Source: Streptomyces chattanoogensis
GTDB lineage: Bacteria > Actinomycetota > Actinomycetes > Streptomycetales > Streptomycetaceae
DNA: 64,000 nucleotides
Reading direction: 5' to 3'
Assembly (NCBI RefSeq): GCF_001294335.1
Contig: NZ_LGKG01000134.1
Location: 1-64,000, forward strand
The translations under genes were made by a program, and so were the position numbers. How positions within the stretch are numbered: position 1 is the first letter of the stretch; every line of letters starts with the position of its first letter. The notes below the pieces were generated by a model that saw only the letters and a program-made list of their open reading frames with translations, had not been told where the DNA came from and made no database searches. This document shows positions 59,970-64,000 of the stretch, piece after piece.

Positions 59970-60982
59970 CGGCCGGCCGCTCCCCCCTTCGCCGGGAAGG
60001 CCCGTCGGTAGTCGCTCGGGGAGACACCGATCTGCCTGAGGAAGTGGTGACGGAGGTTGTTGGCCGTGCCCAGCCCGCTCAGTTCCCCGACCTTGTCGAT
60101 CGGCAGCGTCGTCGATTCCAGCAGGCTCTGGGCCCGTCCCAGACGCTGGTTGAGGAGCCACTGCAGGGGAGTCGTCCCGGTGGCCTCCTGAAGCCGGCGG
60201 TAGAACGTCCGTGGGCTCATCGCCGCCCGCCGTGCCAGGTCCTCGACCGTCAGCGGCTGGTCCAGGTGGGCCCTGGCCCAGTCCAGTACGGGCCCCAGGC
60301 TGCCGTCATCGGTGGTGGGCACGGACAGATCGATGAACTGCGCCTGGCCGCCGGGACGATGAGCGGGGACCACCATGCGGCGGGCCAGCTGGTTGGCGAC
60401 CTGCGCGCCGAGATCGCGGCGTACGAGATGGAGGCAGAGGTCGAGTCCGGCGGTCAGCCCGGCGCTGGTGAGGACGTCGCCGTCGTCCACGTACAGCACG
60501 GAGTCGTCGACCTGCACCTTCGGGTAGCGCTCAGCCAGTTGGGCGGTGTGCATCCAATGCGCCGTGGCACGACGCCCGTCGAGCAGCCCCGCCTCGGCGA
60601 GGGCGAAGGCGCCGGTGCACAGGGAGACCATGCGGGCACCTCCGTCGTAGGCGCGGCGCAGCGCCGTGATCAGCCGCTGCGGCAGCGGTCTGCCCTCCTC
60701 CACGCAGTCGTCGGGCACCGAGGGGACGATGACCGTGTCGGCGCCCACGAGGTCGTCGAGCCCGTAACGGGTACGCAGCGACAGCCCGGCAGCGGCCGGA
60801 ACGTCGTCCCGGCCCTCGAGCTGCGGCTGCCCGGTACCGCACAGCCGCAGGTCATACCAGGGGTCGGCCAGATCGGGCTGCGGCTTCCCGAAGACGGTGC
60901 AGGGGATGCTCATCTCGTACAGGTCCCATGAGGGAACCCCGATCTCCTCGGTCACGACCAGGGCGACGGAACCAGCGCTCAT
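59966..60982 (-). CDS. GlxA-type AraC regulator (DJ-1/PfpI domain plus AraC helix-turn-helix)
   Basis: A 338-residue protein starting at ATG 60982. The N-terminal DJ-1/PfpI domain has the cysteine elbow ARMVSLCTGAFALAEAGLLD. The C-terminal AraC domain is LTVEDLARRAAMSPRTFYRR with LGRAQSLLESTTLPIDKVGE. Such regulators control amidase, betaine or stress genes. It is divergent from the imine-reductase-like operon at 61110, which it may regulate. Confidence 0.9.
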   Translation of the reverse strand: MSAGSVALVVTEEIGVPSWDLYEMSIPCTVFGKPQPDLADPWYDLRLCGTGQPQLEGRDDVPAAAGLSLRTRYGLDDLVGADTVIVPSVPDDCVEEGRPLPQRLITALRRAYDGGARMVSLCTGAFALAEAGLLDGRRATAHWMHTAQLAERYPKVQVDDSVLYVDDGDVLTSAGLTAGLDLCLHLVRRDLGAQVANQLARRMVVPAHRPGGQAQFIDLSVPTTDDGSLGPVLDWARAHLDQPLTVEDLARRAAMSPRTFYRRLQEATGTTPLQWLLNQRLGRAQSLLESTTLPIDKVGELSGLGTANNLRHHFLRQIGVSPSDYRRAFPAKGGAAGR

Positions 60983-61106
60983 AACTCACAGCGTATGGCA
61001 GGAATTTGGTGGCAGCTGGCATTGCTGTCACTGTTTCCGCCTGCCGCGCCCTGCGAGCGTTGTCCCGACGTGATCAACCGCCACGGGCGGACGGACAAGG
61101 AGTGGT

Positions 61107-61175
61107 GGCATGGGTTCTGGCACAGGTTCCGGCATGGGTTCCGGCACAGGTTCCGGCATGGGTTCCGGTGGTGGC
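61107..61175 (+). repeat. 24-bp repeat at the N-terminus of the reductase gene
   Basis: Two full units (GGCATGGGTTCYGGCACAGG, then TTCC) and a partial third. Each unit offers an in-frame ATG and codes MGSGTGSG, giving a Gly/Ser-rich N-terminus of about 20 residues before the Rossmann fold. Confidence 0.85.
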
Positions 61176-62084
61176 ACGGGTGCCGACCGTACGGCGGTGA
61201 CCGTCCTCGGGCTGGGCTCGATGGGCTCGGCGCTGGCCGCCGCGTTCCTGGAGCGTGGCCACCCGACCACCGTGTGGAACCGCTCGCAGGACAAGGCCCG
61301 GCCGCTGGCCGACCGAGGTGCCCGCGCGGCCGCAACGCCCGAGGAGGCCCTTGCGGCGAGCCCGCTCATCGTCGCCTGCGTACGGGACTACGAGGCGCTG
61401 TACTCGGTCCTCGATCCCGTCGCCGGCCACCTCGCGGGCAAGGTCCTGGTGAATCTCACCTCCGGCTCCCCGGAGCAGGCGCGCGAGGCCGTCGCGTGGG
61501 CCGGTTCGCACGGCGCCGACTACCTCGACGGCGCCATCATGACCACCCCGCCCGGCGTCGGCAGCCCCGACATGATGTTCCTGTACAGCGGCGCGCACAC
61601 CGTCTTCGAAGCCCACCGTCCGGCCCTGGCGGCCCTGGGCGACCCCCTGCACCTGGGCACCGACCCCGGCCTGGCCTCCCTCTACGATGCCGCGCTGCTC
61701 GGCCTGATGTGGGCGACCATGACCGGCTGGCTGCACGGCACCGCGCTGGTCGGCGCCGAGGACGCCGCCGAGGGGACCGCCGAAAAGACGGCGGCCAGGG
61801 CCTTCACCCCCCTCGCGATCCGCTGGCTGACCGCCGTGGCCGGATTCCTGGCGACGTACGCGCCCCAGGTGGACGCCGGCCGCTACCCGGGCGACGACGC
61901 CACCGTCGACATACAGATCGCGGCCATCGACCACCTCATCCACGCAGCGGCGGCCCGGGGCATCGACAACGCCCTGCCCGAACTCCTGAAGTCCGCCATG
62001 GAGCGGGCCAAGGCGGCAGGCCATGGCAACGACAGCTACGCGAGCGTGATCGAGGTCCTGAAGAACCCGGCGGTCCGCAAGTGA
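61110..62084 (+). CDS. Imine reductase / 3-hydroxyisobutyrate dehydrogenase-type oxidoreductase
   Basis: A 324-residue protein starting at ATG 61110 with AAGGAG upstream (ATGs at 61134 and 61158 also fit). VTVLGLGSMGSALAAAFLER is the NADP-binding loop, VWNRSQDKARPLADRGARAA follows, and the C-terminal helical domain begins LYDAALLGLMWATMTGW. The catalytic Lys of hydroxyacid dehydrogenases is absent, as in imine reductases. It is followed by a DinB-like gene at a GTGA overlap. Confidence 0.86.
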   Translation: MGSGTGSGMGSGTGSGMGSGGGTGADRTAVTVLGLGSMGSALAAAFLERGHPTTVWNRSQDKARPLADRGARAAATPEEALAASPLIVACVRDYEALYSVLDPVAGHLAGKVLVNLTSGSPEQAREAVAWAGSHGADYLDGAIMTTPPGVGSPDMMFLYSGAHTVFEAHRPALAALGDPLHLGTDPGLASLYDAALLGLMWATMTGWLHGTALVGAEDAAEGTAEKTAARAFTPLAIRWLTAVAGFLATYAPQVDAGRYPGDDATVDIQIAAIDHLIHAAAARGIDNALPELLKSAMERAKAAGHGNDSYASVIEVLKNPAVRK

Positions 62085-62668
62085 CCACACCCCCCTGGAC
62101 CGACCTGCTGTCGGCCACCACCGAAGACTGCCTCGCCGCCCTCCTCGAAGCATCCGGTCGGGACTGGTCACACCCCGCCCATGAGCTGGACTGGACCTGC
62201 CGCGAGACCCTCGACCATCTCGCGCTGGGTCTGATCGGCTACGCCGGCCTGCTCATCGCCCGGCCCGACGACCGCTACATCACCCTCTTCGCCTCACTCG
62301 ACCCCCAAGCCCCCGTTCACACCTGCCTGGAGGGCCTCCGTATCGCCGCCACCCTCCTCACCTCCACCCTCCGCGACACGGCTGCGGACGCGCGGGCCTG
62401 GCACCCCTGGGGGCACTCCGACGCGACCGGTTTCGCCGCCATGGGAATCACCGAACTCGCCGTCCACACCCACGACATCACCCGTGCTCTCGGTCACCCC
62501 TGGGCCCCGCCCGACGACAGCAGCGCGGCCGTCCTCACCCGCCTCTTCCCCGATGCTCCGTCCGGACACAGCCCGTCCGGCACCCTGCTGTGGTGCACGG
62601 GCCGCGGCACGCTCCCCGGGCTGCACAGACGCACGGACTGGCAGTGGGACGGCACCGTGCGTCCATGA
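62081..62668 (+). CDS. Maleylpyruvate isomerase N-terminal / DinB-like protein
   Basis: A 195-residue protein starting at GTG 62081, overlapping the previous stop. The His ligands appear in CRETLDHLALGLIGYAG and AVHTHDITRALGHPW. The four-helix DinB fold in actinomycetes often supports mycothiol-dependent reactions, but no such proof is here. It forms an operon with the imine-reductase-like gene. Confidence 0.8.
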   Translation: MTTPPWTDLLSATTEDCLAALLEASGRDWSHPAHELDWTCRETLDHLALGLIGYAGLLIARPDDRYITLFASLDPQAPVHTCLEGLRIAATLLTSTLRDTAADARAWHPWGHSDATGFAAMGITELAVHTHDITRALGHPWAPPDDSSAAVLTRLFPDAPSGHSPSGTLLWCTGRGTLPGLHRRTDWQWDGTVRP

Positions 62669-62836
62669 CCGTCCGTGCTGATGGACACCCCGCACGGCGG
62701 TGCCTTCGTCGGCGCAGAGGCGCAACTCGGCCGCTGTCGAGGGTTACTTCGTGAAGCAGGGAAGGCTGCGCTGGGGGCCATAGAGTCGAGGGACCTCATT
62801 CAAAGCCTCTTGGGGCGCATGTGAAGGGTCTTCCAG

Positions 62837-62977
62837 ATGACGCAAGGCATTGTGTGGCAGAAGTCGTCCTTCTCCGGTGGTCAGGACGGGCCTGACGCCC
62901 GGATACTGTCCGCCACGCCAACCGGACTCGCCGCCTTCGTGCGCCGCATACGGGCCGAGGTGACGACGTGCGCATAG
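62837..62977 (+). CDS. Shrunken DUF397 protein
   Basis: A 46-residue protein starting at ATG 62837. MTQGIVWQKSSFSGGQ is the DUF397 start and ARILSATPTGLAAFVRRIRA the usual end. The middle 15-20 residues, with the conserved C-V/L-E-V and DSKDP, are missing. Upstream, a frame ending EAGKAALGAIESRDLIQSLL GRM, stop (near 62818) resembles the tail of an XRE/DUF5753 regulator, the usual partner of DUF397. Both are probably relics. The gene end overlaps the NQO-type start at 62968. Confidence 0.6.
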   Translation: MTQGIVWQKSSFSGGQDGPDARILSATPTGLAAFVRRIRAEVTTCA

Positions 62978-63561
62978 GCGTGTACCTCGCGCACCCGCGC
63001 CCCGGCAGCTTCAACCACGCCCTGTTCGACGCCGTGGTGGAAGCGCTGCGCAGCCACGGCTGCGACGTCCTCGCGCACGACCTGTGCGCCGAAGGGTTTC
63101 CGCCGGTGCTGTCCGCCGACGAGACGGAGACCGTGCAGGCGGCCACGGACACCCGCGACCCGCGTGTGGCGCTGCACCGCGCGGAGGTGGCGACGCTCGA
63201 TGCCGTGGTGTTCATCCACCCCAACTGGTGGGGCATGCCCCCTGCCGCTCTCGTGGGCTGGGTGCAGCGCGTCCTCGTGCCCGGCGTCGCCTACAAACTG
63301 GGGAGCGCGGAGGGTGAGCCGGCCGGTCTGCTGAAGGCCGGGCGGGCGCTCGTGCTGAACACGTCCGATACGCCCGCCGACCGCGAGGAGAGCGAGTTCG
63401 GGGATCCGCTGCAGAGGATCTGGTCCGCGTGTGTCCTGCCGTACGTCGGGGTGGCCGACGTCCGCCGGATCGTCTTCCGCACGGTCACTGACTCGGCCGG
63501 ACCAGCCCGCGCCGACTGGCTCCAGCAGGCACGCCGGGAAGCGATTGCGCTGCTGTCCTGA
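62968..63561 (+). CDS. NAD(P)H dehydrogenase (quinone), flavodoxin-like fold
   Basis: A 197-residue protein starting at GTG 62968. RIGVYLAHPRPGSFNHALFD binds FMN phosphate. DAVVFIHPNWWGMPPAALVG and RALVLNTSDTPADREES shape the flavin and substrate sites. Members reduce quinones by two electrons and are often paired with HxlR regulators, such as the partial gene at 63627-64000. Confidence 0.88.
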   Translation: MRIGVYLAHPRPGSFNHALFDAVVEALRSHGCDVLAHDLCAEGFPPVLSADETETVQAATDTRDPRVALHRAEVATLDAVVFIHPNWWGMPPAALVGWVQRVLVPGVAYKLGSAEGEPAGLLKAGRALVLNTSDTPADREESEFGDPLQRIWSACVLPYVGVADVRRIVFRTVTDSAGPARADWLQQARREAIALLS

Positions 63562-63626
63562 GCCTGCTGCTGCCTCGCCCCGTGACGGGCGACGGCCGTC
63601 CCGGCCGAACCGACCGGGCTCATACG

Positions 63627-64000
63627 TCACATACGGGCGGCCGGGGCACCCGAACGCGCCTGATCTCCCCGCTCGGGCTCGGCCTCGGGCGGGGCGGCGT
63701 CCGTGAGGATGTGCCGCTTCCCCCACGCGCCCAGCGGCGCCAGCGCCTCGTTGAGGGAGATGCCGACCGCGGTCAGCGAGTATTCGACGCGGGGCGGGAC
63801 CTCGTCGTAGACCTCGCGGTGGACGATGCCGTCCGCCTCCAGCTCCCGGAGATGGGACGTGAGCACCTTCTCGGTCACCCCGGGCAGCAGGCGGCGCAGC
63901 TCGCCGAAGCGGCGGCACGAGCGCTCGCTGAGGGCCCAGAGGATCGACACCTTCCACCTCCCGCCGATCACGTCCATCGCCGCATCGGTGCCGCAGTGAA
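63627..64000 (-). CDS. HxlR family regulator (N-terminus beyond the window)
   Basis: The frame is open to the right edge. HCGTDAAMDVIGGRWKVSIL starts the winged helix; FGELRRLLPGVTEKVLTSHL is the recognition helix and DEVPPRVEYSLTAVGISLN the wing. A Cys near the visible end may be the redox-sensing Cys. It probably controls the convergent NQO-type reductase gene; such pairs answer quinones or aldehydes. Confidence 0.85.
   Translation of the reverse strand, partial: HCGTDAAMDVIGGRWKVSILWALSERSCRRFGELRRLLPGVTEKVLTSHLRELEADGIVHREVYDEVPPRVEYSLTAVGISLNEALAPLGAWGKRHILTDAAPPEAEPERGDQARSGAPAARM

Overview
The window is chromosomal DNA from a Streptomyces or very close relative. It has very high G+C, third-codon G/C bias and Shine-Dalgarno-led GTG, TTG and ATG starts. 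It also carries several leaderless TAnnnT promoters, a handful of in-frame TTA (bldA) codons, and genus-typical families: SepX/GlpR, a TipA-like MerR, DUF397, DUF5919 regulators and paired L,D-transpeptidases. I see no CRISPR array, no rRNA and no biosynthetic megasynthase.

Layout. 1-11.6 kb holds a mix of housekeeping and accessory genes: L,D-transpeptidases, a CoA-transferase, a VIT transporter, a P1 peptidase, a frameshifted LtrA, an O-methyltransferase, an M20 amidohydrolase and a MerR-PP2C fusion. 11.7-22.6 kb is unusually rich in TTA codons. It has a secreted trypsin-like protease, a decaying small-gene locus on the minus strand, a regulator/Nudix/GntR string on the plus strand, a relic end resembling an IS605-type element, and a sulfide-oxidation cluster (sulfide:quinone reductase, TauE/SafE exporter, GntR regulator, persulfide dioxygenase-rhodanese). 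22.8-29.5 kb contains half an acetyl-CoA synthetase, a GNAT, a MerR gene that appears to start at CTG, mscL, an MTA phosphorylase, an FmdB zinc ribbon with a polyserine tail, and an MFS transporter.

29.5-40.2 kb looks like conserved core chromosome: a K+/H+ antiporter, a penicillin acylase family protein, 5-formyl-THF cyclo-ligase, galU, the gephyrin-like glp (moeA family), moaC, mogA, a RimJ-type acetyltransferase, sepX/glpR and tRNA-Ala(CGC). It joins UDP-glucose supply, molybdenum cofactor synthesis and the divisome. 40.3-49 kb is accessory: a PhyH oxygenase, an HxlR/SDR pair, a macrolide-type glycosyltransferase, a TipA-like regulator, and xth with a small inserted gene flanked by duplicated xth 3' ends.

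48.5-52.1 kb is a mymA-like operon (Baeyer-Villiger monooxygenase, alpha/beta hydrolase, SDR). Between its first two main genes sits an exact 77-bp tandem duplication. Each copy is a 26-codon mini-ORF, so the operon reads through four ATGA/GTGA stop-start overlaps. 52-64 kb holds an L,D-transpeptidase next to a membrane-anchored XRE/beta-trefoil protein, a tricorn-type protease, a Tat lipoprotein hydrolase, an ArsR-type and a GlxA-type regulator, an imine-reductase-like operon, a shrunken DUF397 gene, an NQO-type reductase and a partial HxlR regulator.

All functions are inferred by reading motifs and recalling families. No database search was run.
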